NCBI GenBank assembly: GCA_019639195.1
Contig: JAHBSI010000003.1
Location: 372,001-436,000 of the forward strand
DNA: 64,000 bases
Source: Acidobacteriota bacterium
GTDB lineage: Bacteria; Acidobacteriota; Blastocatellia; Pyrinomonadales; Pyrinomonadaceae
Direction of reading: 5' to 3'
In this document: piece by piece, positions 26,682-34,896 of the stretch
How positions within the stretch are numbered: position 1 is the stretch's first letter
Layout: each line of letters begins with the position of its first letter
The notes under the pieces: model-generated
The model's input: only the letters and a program-made list of their open reading frames with translations
Database searches by the model: none
What the model was told of the DNA's origin: nothing
Position numbers and translations under genes: made by a program

Positions 26682-28544
26682 ATGAAAAATCTATTTAAAA
26701 AGCCAAAATTCTTGTGGATATTTCTCGGCGTGACCCTGGCAGTTTCGTTTCTGGTGATCGGCAGTTGCAGCCGCCGAAGCGCACTTAAACAGGACAAAGG
26801 CGGAGCGGCCGAGGCCGCAACGCTTACGTATGTTGCGCCCGGTGATCTCGATGAGTACTACTTGTTCTATTCAGGCGGACACTCCGGCAACGTCTATGTC
26901 GCCGGTGTGCCGTCGATGCGGCATATTGCTACGATCCCCGTTTTCGCAAAGTATCCGGCGACCGGCTATGGTTTCGACAAGGAGACCAAGGCAATGCTGG
27001 GAGAATTTGACTGGGGCGATGTTCACCACCCGGCGCTCAGCGAAACGAAAGGCGACTACGACGGCCGATGGTTATTCGTAAATGATAATGGGAACAACCG
27101 GGTCGCCCGCATCGACCTTCGCGACTTTAAAACGAAGCAGATCCTCGGGCCTGTGCCGAACGTGTCGGGTTTCCACGGCGGTGCGTTCGTGACCCCGAAT
27201 AGCGAGTATGTGCTTGCCGCTTCGAGATTCTCGATCCCGCTGCCCAAGGGCACCGCCGCGTCAGTTGAAGAGTATGCAACGAAATACAAGGGCGTTGTTT
27301 CGGGCATAGCGATCAAGCCGGATACGGGAGAAATGAGCACGGGTTGGCAAATATTGATGCCGCCGTATAACTATGACCTTGGCGACGCAGGCAAGGGGCC
27401 GAGCGAAGGATGGGCGTTCTGGACAAGCTACAACACCGAAAAAGCGATCGGAAAACTCGAGGTCACGTCAACCCAGCGTGAGCGCGATTATATCGTCGCC
27501 GTAAATTGGAAAGAGGTCGAGAAGGCCGTGCAGGCGGGCAAGACACAGGTCATCGACGGTGTACCGGTGGTCGATCCCGTTGCAACACCAGGCCTTGTCT
27601 ATCTGATCCCTTGCAGCAAGAGCCCGCACGGTGTAGATATCAGCCCGGACGGCAAGTGGATCATCGGCAGCGGCAAGCTGCAGTCGATCACTACCGCTTA
27701 CAGCGTTGAGAAGATGCTTGCTGCTATTCAGGCGAAGAACTTCTCGGGTGAGGAAGACGGTTTGCCGATCCTCAACTACGATGCGATCAAAGAAGCCGAG
27801 GTGAATGTCGGCCTTGGCCCGCTGCATACACAGTTCGATAACCAGGGAAACGCGTACACAAGCCTCTTTGTGGAAAGTGCGGTTGCAAAATGGAAGCTTG
27901 GAAGCTGGGAGGTCGTGGACAAGATACCGATCACCTACAACATCGGACACCTTGCGACAGCCGAGGGCGACACGGTCGATCCGGACGGAAAGTTTCTTAT
28001 TGCACTGAACAAACTTTCGCACGGTACGCACTTGAACGTCGGCCCGTCACAACCGGAGAGTACGCAGCTTATTGGTATCGAGGGCGAGAAGATGAAGCTG
28101 CTTTACAATGCCTTTACCGAGCCTGAACCGCATTACGCGCAGATCATAAAGGCCGACAAACTAAAGCCGATCGAGGTCTATCCCAAAGAGGAGAACAAGA
28201 ACCCGAACGCGATCTGGGATATCAATGATGCGAAGGCAGAACGCTCCGGAGACGCAGTAACGGTCAAGAGTATTCTTGTTCGAAGTACGATCTCGCCGAC
28301 GGTCATTGAGGTCAATCAAGGGGATAAGGTTACTATCCACTTGACCAATATCGAACAGACGACCGACGAGCTGCACGGCTTTGGGTTGCTGGAATACAAC
28401 ATCAACGTGGTTGTGGACCCCGGCGAAACAAAGACGATCGAGTTTGTTGCGAATAAACCCGGCGTTTATGCGTACTACTGCACGAACTTCTGTTCGGCAT
28501 TGCACCAGGAAATGCAGGGCTATCTGGTGGTCAAGCCAAAGTAG
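26682..28544 (+). CDS. nosZ: Nitrous oxide reductase, clade II type
   Basis: NosZ reduces N2O to N2 with two copper sites. The 620-residue protein has the CuZ histidines in SGGHSGNV (about residue 67) and DVHHPALS (about 115-116). The CuA site near the C-terminus is CTNFCSALHQEM (Cys 600 and 604, His 608, Met 611). There is no twin-arginine leader. The leader is a Sec-type hydrophobic stretch ending in LVIGSC, which looks like a lipobox, as expected for clade II (atypical) NosZ exported by Sec. Cytochromes lie upstream, and nosD/F/L/Y lie downstream. Confidence 0.95.
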   Translation: MKNLFKKPKFLWIFLGVTLAVSFLVIGSCSRRSALKQDKGGAAEAATLTYVAPGDLDEYYLFYSGGHSGNVYVAGVPSMRHIATIPVFAKYPATGYGFDKETKAMLGEFDWGDVHHPALSETKGDYDGRWLFVNDNGNNRVARIDLRDFKTKQILGPVPNVSGFHGGAFVTPNSEYVLAASRFSIPLPKGTAASVEEYATKYKGVVSGIAIKPDTGEMSTGWQILMPPYNYDLGDAGKGPSEGWAFWTSYNTEKAIGKLEVTSTQRERDYIVAVNWKEVEKAVQAGKTQVIDGVPVVDPVATPGLVYLIPCSKSPHGVDISPDGKWIIGSGKLQSITTAYSVEKMLAAIQAKNFSGEEDGLPILNYDAIKEAEVNVGLGPLHTQFDNQGNAYTSLFVESAVAKWKLGSWEVVDKIPITYNIGHLATAEGDTVDPDGKFLIALNKLSHGTHLNVGPSQPESTQLIGIEGEKMKLLYNAFTEPEPHYAQIIKADKLKPIEVYPKEENKNPNAIWDINDAKAERSGDAVTVKSILVRSTISPTVIEVNQGDKVTIHLTNIEQTTDELHGFGLLEYNINVVVDPGETKTIEFVANKPGVYAYYCTNFCSALHQEMQGYLVVKPK

Positions 28545-28564
28545 CCTATTGGGCCGCGAGAAAA

Positions 28565-28609
28565 GGCGAGAGCAGGAGGTCAAGAGGTTCGTACCCCCTG
28601 TCTCTCGCC
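28565..28609 (+). promoter_or_regulatory. Long stem-loop between nosZ and the next gene
   Basis: GGCGAGAG-CAGGAGGT (28565-28580) pairs with ACCCCCTG-T-CTCTCGCC (28593-28609), giving about 15 pairs with one mismatch and one bulge. No T-run follows. It is better read as an mRNA-stabilising or processing element, or a weak terminator, that would raise nosZ above the downstream maturation genes. Confidence 0.5.
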
Positions 28610-28639
28610 GCCTCGTAAATAGATACTAAAGGGGGCTGA

Positions 28640-29347
28640 ATGGACAAGGAAAGAGAAGAAGGGACGGAACAAACGAATGAGTCATTGAGCTGGATAAGGC
28701 GTTTTGGAATTCAGACGTACGACTTTCTCGAGCAACCCTTGCCGATGGTAAGCCGGTTGCTCCTGATCATTGCGGCCGTCGCTCTAGTGGCCGTACTCAT
28801 TTTTCCGCTCTGGAATATGACATTTTTCTCCAACCAGTACACAGATGGACTGGCTCTCGACATCTATGCATACAGGTTGGAAGGGGCAAAGACACCGAAC
28901 CGAGATGACCTTCGCGAAATAAACTCGCTCAACCATTACATCGGAATGCGCCCGCTGCTAGAGAGTGATTTCAGCGAGTTCGTATGGCTGCCTTTCGCTG
29001 TCGGCGGACTAATGCTGCTTGCTCTGCGTGCAGTCGTACTCGGCAAGATGTCAAAACTCGTCGATGTTTTTGTCCTTTTTGTCTATTTCAGCTTATATTC
29101 GCTCTGGAGTTTCTACTATCGACTGCACAGCTATGGCCACAACCTTGATCCAACGGCGGCCATAAAGGTCGAACCTTTTACGCCACCGATTTTTGGTGAG
29201 CAGGTGGTCGGAAATTTCACAGTATATAGCTATCCGGATATTGGATCCTACGCGTTCATTATTTACGGTATCCTGCTTTTTGCCGCGATCGTATGGGCTT
29301 GGCGCGGTTACAAGAGAAGCTTAAGCGCGGCTGAAGCACCGGCATAG
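28640..29347 (+). CDS. nos-cluster membrane protein of unknown function
   Basis: The 235-residue protein has about four to five hydrophobic segments: MVSRLLLIIAAVALVAVLIFPLW, LPFAVGGLMLLALRAVVL, VDVFVLFVYFSLYSLWSFYY and YAFIIYGILLFAAIVWAW. The loop INSLNHYIGMRPLLESDFSEFVWLP has conserved-looking His and acidic residues. Clade II nos clusters usually hold a membrane protein next to nosZ (NosB in epsilonproteobacteria). I cannot say whether this is a NosB homologue or another family. The position between nosZ and nosD points to assembly or electron transfer. Confidence 0.65.
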   Translation: MDKEREEGTEQTNESLSWIRRFGIQTYDFLEQPLPMVSRLLLIIAAVALVAVLIFPLWNMTFFSNQYTDGLALDIYAYRLEGAKTPNRDDLREINSLNHYIGMRPLLESDFSEFVWLPFAVGGLMLLALRAVVLGKMSKLVDVFVLFVYFSLYSLWSFYYRLHSYGHNLDPTAAIKVEPFTPPIFGEQVVGNFTVYSYPDIGSYAFIIYGILLFAAIVWAWRGYKRSLSAAEAPA

Positions 29348-29359
29348 ACCCGAGAAGTA

Positions 29360-30718
29360 ATGAAATTCGGTTGTATCAGTATTTTGTTGGTCTTCTTTAG
29401 TACGTTTGCGGTCAATGCGGATGTGCTTGTTGTCGGGGGCGATGAGCAGTTCAAGTCCGTCAATGCCGCGATCTCGGCCGCAAAGGCAGGCGATACGATT
29501 CGGATCCAGCCCGGAATATACAACGAGAATCTGCTAATTGAGAAGTCCTTGACGCTCGAAGGTGTCGGAAGCCCGACGATAAAAGGGGCCGGCAAAGGCA
29601 GTGTGATCGAGATCAAGGCTGATAATTGTTCGATCGCCGGACTGAAGGTCGAGACGAGTGGCGGCGACCTGGTCGGCGAGGATGCGGGCATTCTGATCCG
29701 CTCGGACGGCAATACGATAGAAGGCCTTGAGCTGCGTGACGTTCTTTTCGGGATCTATCTTTTCAACTCATCGAATAATAAGATCAGCCGAAACTCTATC
29801 TTTGGACGAACCTCGCTTGAGAGTGGTTCTCGCGGCGGCGGCATACATGTTTGGAACTCGTCGGAGAATCTTTTCGAAGACAACGTCATAACCGAAGCCC
29901 GGGACGGGATGTATATTCAAAGCAGCTCGAACAATACTTTCCGACGAAATCGGGTCTTCGACCTTCGGTACGGACTGCATTTTATGAATTCGGACGACAA
30001 TCTGTTCGAAGATAATATTTTTTACGACAACATCGCAGGTGCTGCGATAATGTACTCGAAGAATATCGTACTAAAGCGAAACACTTTCGTACACAATCGC
30101 GGATTTAGCTCATTCGGAATTCTTTTCCAAGACTGTCGTGAATGTACGATCGAGGAAAATCTGGTGCTTGATAATGCGGTCGGCCTTTTTCTTGAAGCAT
30201 CACTAAACTCTGTGTTTCGGCGAAACACCGTTGCCGAGAACGATGTTGCGATGGAAGTGTTCTCAAGCTCCGAGAACAATACGTTTACAGAGAATAATTT
30301 CATCAACAACATGAGTCCGCTCACGCTGATCGGGAAGTCCAGCTCAACGAAATGGGCCACCGACGATGGCGGGAATTACTGGGACGATTACGATGGCTAT
30401 GACCTGAATACGGACGGCATCGGGGATGTCGCTCATCCGATCCATAACATTTTCGAGCATCTGGAGGGGAATTTTCCGCGACTGCGGATCTATCTTAACA
30501 GCCCGGCCGCACAGTCACTCGTAGCGGCAGAAAAGGCGTTCCCGATATTAAAAGGGACCAATGAATTTGACCGACGGCCGCTGATGCGGCCTGTAAAGAT
30601 CGACACGGCCTTTCCGCCGCGAGAGCATAGCGGACGGGGAAAGTGGATACTGCTTGCATTCTCAGCCGTGATGCTTGGGATCGCGGCTGTTACGTTCAGG
30701 CGAGGTGCTGCACGATGA
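29360..30718 (+). CDS. nosD: NosD copper-site maturation protein
   Basis: NosD is a periplasmic right-handed beta-helix protein needed to build the CuZ site of NosZ, working with the NosF/NosY transporter. The 452-residue protein has a signal peptide (about residues 1-20) and a long series of parallel beta-helix repeats (about 85-330: N-N-x-F-x-x-N steps such as NNTFRRNRVFDLRYGLHFMN). The C-terminal hydrophobic helix (about residues 428-444) is a possible anchor. Its TGA overlaps the nosF ATG (ATGA), so the two are translationally coupled. Confidence 0.92.
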   Translation: MKFGCISILLVFFSTFAVNADVLVVGGDEQFKSVNAAISAAKAGDTIRIQPGIYNENLLIEKSLTLEGVGSPTIKGAGKGSVIEIKADNCSIAGLKVETSGGDLVGEDAGILIRSDGNTIEGLELRDVLFGIYLFNSSNNKISRNSIFGRTSLESGSRGGGIHVWNSSENLFEDNVITEARDGMYIQSSSNNTFRRNRVFDLRYGLHFMNSDDNLFEDNIFYDNIAGAAIMYSKNIVLKRNTFVHNRGFSSFGILFQDCRECTIEENLVLDNAVGLFLEASLNSVFRRNTVAENDVAMEVFSSSENNTFTENNFINNMSPLTLIGKSSSTKWATDDGGNYWDDYDGYDLNTDGIGDVAHPIHNIFEHLEGNFPRLRIYLNSPAAQSLVAAEKAFPILKGTNEFDRRPLMRPVKIDTAFPPREHSGRGKWILLAFSAVMLGIAAVTFRRGAAR

Positions 30719-31434
30719 TCGAAGTTGAGGGCCTTACAAAAACATTTCGAGAATTTTCTGCAGTTGCAGGCGTATCTTTTACGGTGCGCCAAGGAGAGAC
30801 ATTTGCGCTCCTTGGTCCGAATGGCAGCGGTAAATCGACGATCCTTAAGAGTATCGCCGGCCTGATCAAGCCTTCTTCGGGTGGGATCTCGATCGGCGGC
30901 ATCGACGCCCTCAAACGGCCGCAGGAAGCTCGTAAACTCCTCAGCTACTTGCCGCAACGCGTAGGATTTCACGATTGTCTGACGGCGCAGGAAGTTCTTA
31001 AGTTCTACTGCCGACTCCGAAAGCTGCCACCCTCACGGATCGAGGACGTTGTTCACGGCTCGGAATTCAACTTTAACGGCTTTAGCGAAAAGCGTGTTTC
31101 TGAATTGTCGGGTGGAATGAAGCAGAAGCTCGGGCTTGCTGTCGCGTGTCTTGCCGATGCACCGATCTTGCTGCTGGATGAGCCGACGGTGAGCCTTGAT
31201 CCCGCGGGAGCGATCGCCTTCCGAAAATTTCTGAACAGCCTGAAAGAAAAAGGGAAGACGATCGTATTTACCTCGCACGTTCTCGCCGACGTTGAGATGC
31301 TTGCCGACCGTGTTGCGGTTCTCGTTGACGGCAAGCTGACGGCTCTCGTGACTATCGAGGAGCTTCGTCTCCGGATCGCCGACAAACGCCAATCTCTCGA
31401 GGAGATATATCTTGATTATGCAAAGACTTCATAG
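30715..31434 (+). CDS. nosF: NosF ABC transporter ATPase
   Basis: NosF is the cytoplasmic ATPase of the NosFY transporter that energises NosD-dependent copper-site assembly. The 239-residue protein has Walker A GPNGSGKST (about residues 37-45), the signature LSGGMKQKL, Walker B LLLDEPTVSLDP and the H-loop FTSHVL. The start at 30715 overlaps the nosD stop by four bases. Its end overlaps the nosL start. Confidence 0.92.
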   Translation: MIEVEGLTKTFREFSAVAGVSFTVRQGETFALLGPNGSGKSTILKSIAGLIKPSSGGISIGGIDALKRPQEARKLLSYLPQRVGFHDCLTAQEVLKFYCRLRKLPPSRIEDVVHGSEFNFNGFSEKRVSELSGGMKQKLGLAVACLADAPILLLDEPTVSLDPAGAIAFRKFLNSLKEKGKTIVFTSHVLADVEMLADRVAVLVDGKLTALVTIEELRLRIADKRQSLEEIYLDYAKTS

Positions 31435-31825
31435 GATCGTCTCGCTCTCGCTCTTTTTTCTCGCGGCGTGTGCCGCAGGACAGGTTGGCCCCGTGCCGAT
31501 CGATGACGGCGACGCCTGCTCGTTTTGTCGAATGGCCATCAGTGAACGCCAGTTTGCCGCGGAGATCATAAAGAACGATGAAACCGTGCTGAAGTTTGAT
31601 GATATAGCCTGTTTGCTTCGCTATCGGGAGCGTTCAGAAGATAAAACAAAGCCGGCCGCGATATTTGTTACCGACTACGACACAAAGGACTGGGTAAAGG
31701 CCGAGGATGCCTTTTTTATGCGTTCAGAAACCATCAAGACGCCGATGGGCGGCGGCATTCTCGCGTACCGCGACAAAGCGAAAATCCAGGGGCAAAGCCT
31801 TCGGTTTGAGGATCTGAAGCCTTAG
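31418..31825 (+). CDS. nosL: NosL copper chaperone lipoprotein
   Basis: NosL is an outer- or inner-membrane-anchored lipoprotein that delivers Cu(I) to NosZ. The 135-residue protein has a lipobox (FFLAAC, cysteine near residue 18) and the NosL metal motif CSFCRM (about residues 33-38), in which the Cys and Met residues bind copper. The ATG at 31418 lies inside the nosF end, with a GGAG ribosome site upstream. nosY follows. Confidence 0.92.
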   Translation: MQRLHRIVSLSLFFLAACAAGQVGPVPIDDGDACSFCRMAISERQFAAEIIKNDETVLKFDDIACLLRYRERSEDKTKPAAIFVTDYDTKDWVKAEDAFFMRSETIKTPMGGGILAYRDKAKIQGQSLRFEDLKP

Positions 31826-31833
31826 AAAAGATC

Positions 31834-32664
31834 ATGGAACTGAGCTCTATTTTACCAATTGCGCGCCAGGAACTGACCGTTGCCATCCGTAATAAGTGGA
31901 CCGTCATCTTCGCATTCGTATTCGGCTCGCTCGTGCTCGCCATATCCTATTTCGGCACGATGACCGCTGGCGATATCGGGTTTCAAGGATTCAATAGAAC
32001 GACTGCGAGCCTCTTGAGCCTCGTTCTCTATCTCATTCCGCTTGTCGCCCTGATGATGGGAACGCAGAGCTTCTTGAGAAATGAGGGCGAGGACGAAATG
32101 CTCTTCTCCCAACCGGTATCAAGAAGCGAGGTTCTGGCGGGGAAACTCCTTGGCCTCTTTGCCGCGATGACGACGGCAACATTTGTCGGCTTTGGGCTCG
32201 GCGGAATTGTCATTGCGACGCAGACCGATGCGGAAGGCTTTCTCGGCTATCCTGTCTTTGTTCTGCTCTCGCTAATTCTCGCACTCGTTTTCCTGTCGCT
32301 TTCCATGCTCGCAGCGGTGGCTTCCCAGCGGCGGACAAAGGCCTTTGGCATTGCCCTTCTGCTCTGGTTCTTCTTTGTTATCCTCTATGACCTGCTCGTT
32401 CTTGGCGGCTCACTTCTACTGAAGGAGCGCAGTGCAAATTACTTTATCTTCGCGTCCCTCTTTGGAAATCCGGTCGATATGGTTCGAGTGGCCGGCTTGC
32501 TTTCAATGAAAGGAGGTGAAGTATTTGGTGCCGCCGGAGCGGCCTTGCTCAAATTCCTCGGAGGTTTTGGACAGGCGATCGCGGCCTTGGTGGCGGGCTT
32601 GATCGTATGGACGGTCCTTCCGATCTTAGCGTCATTCAGGCTGCTTCGCGATCAGGATATTTAA
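31834..32664 (+). CDS. nosY: NosY ABC transporter permease
   Basis: NosY is the membrane subunit of the NosFY transporter. The 276-residue protein has six hydrophobic segments. The N-terminal IARQELTVAIRNKWTVIFAFVFG is the ABC-2 type opening, and the segment GEDEMLFSQPVSRSEVLAGKLLG is the cytoplasmic coupling loop characteristic of NosY. It lies 8 bases after nosL and ends the nos operon. Genes nosG/H/C/R/X are not present in the window. Confidence 0.92.
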   Translation: MELSSILPIARQELTVAIRNKWTVIFAFVFGSLVLAISYFGTMTAGDIGFQGFNRTTASLLSLVLYLIPLVALMMGTQSFLRNEGEDEMLFSQPVSRSEVLAGKLLGLFAAMTTATFVGFGLGGIVIATQTDAEGFLGYPVFVLLSLILALVFLSLSMLAAVASQRRTKAFGIALLLWFFFVILYDLLVLGGSLLLKERSANYFIFASLFGNPVDMVRVAGLLSMKGGEVFGAAGAALLKFLGGFGQAIAALVAGLIVWTVLPILASFRLLRDQDI

Positions 32665-32669
32665 GAGCC

Positions 32670-33503
32670 TCAAATACCTGCGTAATAGCCGACGCCGATC
32701 GAAAGGGCGTAGATCACGCCGTAAATAACTTCCCAGACTCCGATCGCCTTTGCGCTGAGTTTCTGTCTATACGGTGAAAGGCCGTATATCGCTCGGCACG
32801 CGAGAAATGCTGCCATGACCACGGTCAAAAGGGAAGCCAGCCCAATGTAGTAGATCCCGATAACAAGCAGCAATGCAGCGACGTGGGATGCAATAGGTGC
32901 AAAGATCGCAAACTCCTTCTGCTTGCCCATTCGTACGCGATTGCGAACGTATAGGATAGAAGGTATTAGGCGGGCGAGAATGATGGCCCAGAGCGCGAGT
33001 GCGAAGTGAGATGCGAATCCGCCCGCGAGCGCAAGCACGGAGATAGACGAAGCGAGGGCCGCCGCGGCAAGCAGTTCAGGCATCAAGTGGCGAGTCTGGC
33101 GCGCTATGTCCTGAACGATCAGATAGATCACAAGAGGAGCCGCAAGCACGAAGGGCAGGAAGCTGTGCAGCGGAGCAAAAATTAAGGTACCAAGCAAACC
33201 GAAGAGTGCGATGCCGCCGAATATCAGTACGAATTTGCGAGCAATGCGCGTACGAGGCAAGGTTCGCTTTTGCTGCCAGTCACCGAGGAAGAATTTAAGC
33301 GGCTGACGCGTCAGGAACGCACCAATCGCAAGGAGCGGAATGAACGGGGCTGCAATGCTTGGGGCGATGATGACCCCGGCAATTAGTGGCTCAAACAAAA
33401 AGCCCCATGCACCATGCTCGACCGGCAGTGCGATCGACTTGGCCGGAATATTCGAAGGCTTCTTCGCCGCGATGGTCCTTCCTGACATATGTGAGCCGTC
33501 CAT
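32670..33503 (-). CDS. YwiC-like membrane protein
   Basis: The 277-residue protein has about eight hydrophobic segments and the family start ALPVEHGAWGFLFEPLIAG, with the EHGAWG motif that defines YwiC-like proteins. In Bacillus, ywiC neighbours anaerobic nitrate genes (narK/fnr region), which fits its position beside a nos cluster here; the biochemical role is unknown. I prefer the ATG at 33503. A start at 33557 would overlap the upstream PdxH-like gene by 29 bases. It converges on nosY with only 5 bases between stops. Confidence 0.75.
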   Translation of the reverse strand: MDGSHMSGRTIAAKKPSNIPAKSIALPVEHGAWGFLFEPLIAGVIIAPSIAAPFIPLLAIGAFLTRQPLKFFLGDWQQKRTLPRTRIARKFVLIFGGIALFGLLGTLIFAPLHSFLPFVLAAPLVIYLIVQDIARQTRHLMPELLAAAALASSISVLALAGGFASHFALALWAIILARLIPSILYVRNRVRMGKQKEFAIFAPIASHVAALLLVIGIYYIGLASLLTVVMAAFLACRAIYGLSPYRQKLSAKAIGVWEVIYGVIYALSIGVGYYAGI

Positions 33504-33528
33504 ATTATAAAAAGCCGTATTTTCGTGC

Positions 33529-34188
33529 TTACCTGCCGCCTTTTCTCGTCCATCCACCCGGAGCCTGCAGATAGAACGTTCTATCGTTCAAGCGATCCGT
33601 TTGGCCCTCCCAGAATTCGAATGCGGTGGGCGAGAGTTCAAAGCCGATCGGCCTTGCCGAACTCACGCTCTGCTGTTCCTTCCAAGCCCGCAGCCGGTCG
33701 TCAAACATCCCGGCAAGCAAGCTACAGCTTTTAAGAACCACGTCGTGCGACGGCGTAATGTCTGCATCCCCGTTGAGCCGAAGGCGGCCTTCCGCCTCTA
33801 TTGCAGGTGTTCGAACGATCACACCTTCGATGCGGATCTGGCGTCGCATTTCCTTCCAATAGGAAAGCATCGCGGCGTGCGGGTTTTCGGTGATCTCCCG
33901 AACTTTTCGTGACTCCGGGTCGGTAAAGAAGGCGAATCCGGAAGGGGAAAAGCTATGAAGCAGTACAACACGTGCCGCGACCTTACCGGAAGCGGCGGCC
34001 GTCGCGAGCACAACAACGTTTGGCTCTGTAACGCCTTCTGTGACGGCATCGCAAAACCATCGTCCAAAACGCTCGAAGGGCTCTATCCGCGGGGCAAATT
34101 CGGTTACGAACCGGGAGATGCTCCCGTCCTGAACATACCCGTCGGAAAGGGCAGATATGTGATCAATTTCCTGTCGAGCTGAGTACAT
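33529..34188 (-). CDS. PdxH-like FMN oxidase, divergent
   Basis: Pyridoxamine 5'-phosphate oxidase makes PLP with bound FMN. The 219-residue protein has the split-barrel FMN core (NVVVLATAAASGKVAARVVLLHSF, then GFAFFTDPESRKVREITENPHAAMLSYWKEMRRQIRIEG). The C-terminal EFWEGQTDRLNDR corresponds to the family EFWQG...RLHDR, but with Asn in place of the catalytic-site His. The middle region that should carry the serine-glutamine FMN contacts is degenerate. It may be a real oxidase with altered substrate or a flavin/haem-binding relative. It is transcribed divergently from the hemerythrin gene. Confidence 0.6.
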   Translation of the reverse strand: MYSARQEIDHISALSDGYVQDGSISRFVTEFAPRIEPFERFGRWFCDAVTEGVTEPNVVVLATAAASGKVAARVVLLHSFSPSGFAFFTDPESRKVREITENPHAAMLSYWKEMRRQIRIEGVIVRTPAIEAEGRLRLNGDADITPSHDVVLKSCSLLAGMFDDRLRAWKEQQSVSSARPIGFELSPTAFEFWEGQTDRLNDRTFYLQAPGGWTRKGGR

Positions 34189-34230
34189 TTCAAACTAGGA
34201 GTAGAATAGTGCTACCGGGCAGTGAAATAG

Positions 34231-34244
34231 ATGACCTAGGTCAT
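34231..34244. promoter_or_regulatory. Candidate Crp/Fnr-family operator
   Basis: A perfect 14-base palindrome, ATGACCTAGGTCAT, gives the half-site spacing TGAC-N4-GTCA used by Crp/Fnr-family regulators (FNR TTGAT-N4-ATCAA; FixK/NNR TTGAC-like). It lies in the divergent region between pdxH-like (34188) and hemerythrin (34292) genes, 47 bases before the latter. A nitric-oxide or oxygen-responsive regulator is a reasonable guess beside nos genes. Confidence 0.45.
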
Positions 34245-34291
34245 AAAATGTGAATTTCTCGACCGGTAAACTCAAGCTTGAGAAACGGCAA

Positions 34292-34846
34292 ATGAAGTTG
34301 AGCAAGATACACGAACTCCTTGAGACCGACCACCTTGAGCTGGACGCGCTTATCGGAGAAACGGAAGCGGCGATCGAGGCCGCAGATGCGACGAAAACGT
34401 TCGAGACGCTCGATTATTTTTGGGCTCGACTCGGTATGCATATTCGTGCAGAGCATCTTCGCCTCTTTCCGGCTGTTCGAGAGGTCGCGGCAGCCTCGTC
34501 GGATCTTGAAAATATCCCGGAGATACTGACGGTCCTCCGCGAGGATCACGACTACTTTATGACGGAGCTTGCCCGGGCGATAAAAGCATTACGTCTGGTC
34601 TTCTCTTTCGGCAACGAAGGTGAAACCCTGGTTGTCGTTCGCGAGATTCTCGACGGTGTCGTTTCCCGTCTTAAGGTCCACAATGAGATCGAAGAGCATC
34701 AGATCTACACGCTGACGACGGATGCGGCCCTTGATCCTATGGCCGCGGACGAACTTTTTTTGTCGATCCGCGGAGAGCTTGAACGGTATCCGGCACGCTT
34801 CCGTGGCTTAGCCGGCACTCCAGATCGGCAGCCACGCGGTCAGTAA
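34292..34846 (+). CDS. Hemerythrin HHE-domain protein
   Basis: The 184-residue protein is a four-helix hemerythrin-like domain. Likely di-iron ligands are His in ETDHLELD (about residue 14), GMHIRAEHLRLF (about residues 49-57), EDHDYF (about residue 87) and HNEIEEHQIY (about residue 129). Proteins of this type bind O2 or NO or repair iron-sulfur clusters after nitrosative stress. I use the ATG at 34292; a GTG at 34250 would add 14 residues. The candidate Crp/Fnr site just upstream and the nos genes nearby fit a nitrogen-oxide response. Confidence 0.8.
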   Translation: MKLSKIHELLETDHLELDALIGETEAAIEAADATKTFETLDYFWARLGMHIRAEHLRLFPAVREVAAASSDLENIPEILTVLREDHDYFMTELARAIKALRLVFSFGNEGETLVVVREILDGVVSRLKVHNEIEEHQIYTLTTDAALDPMAADELFLSIRGELERYPARFRGLAGTPDRQPRGQ

Positions 34847-34896
34847 CGGACGGATCGGGCCCGCTGGATTGATCTCTGCAGAACAGAGCATGCTCT

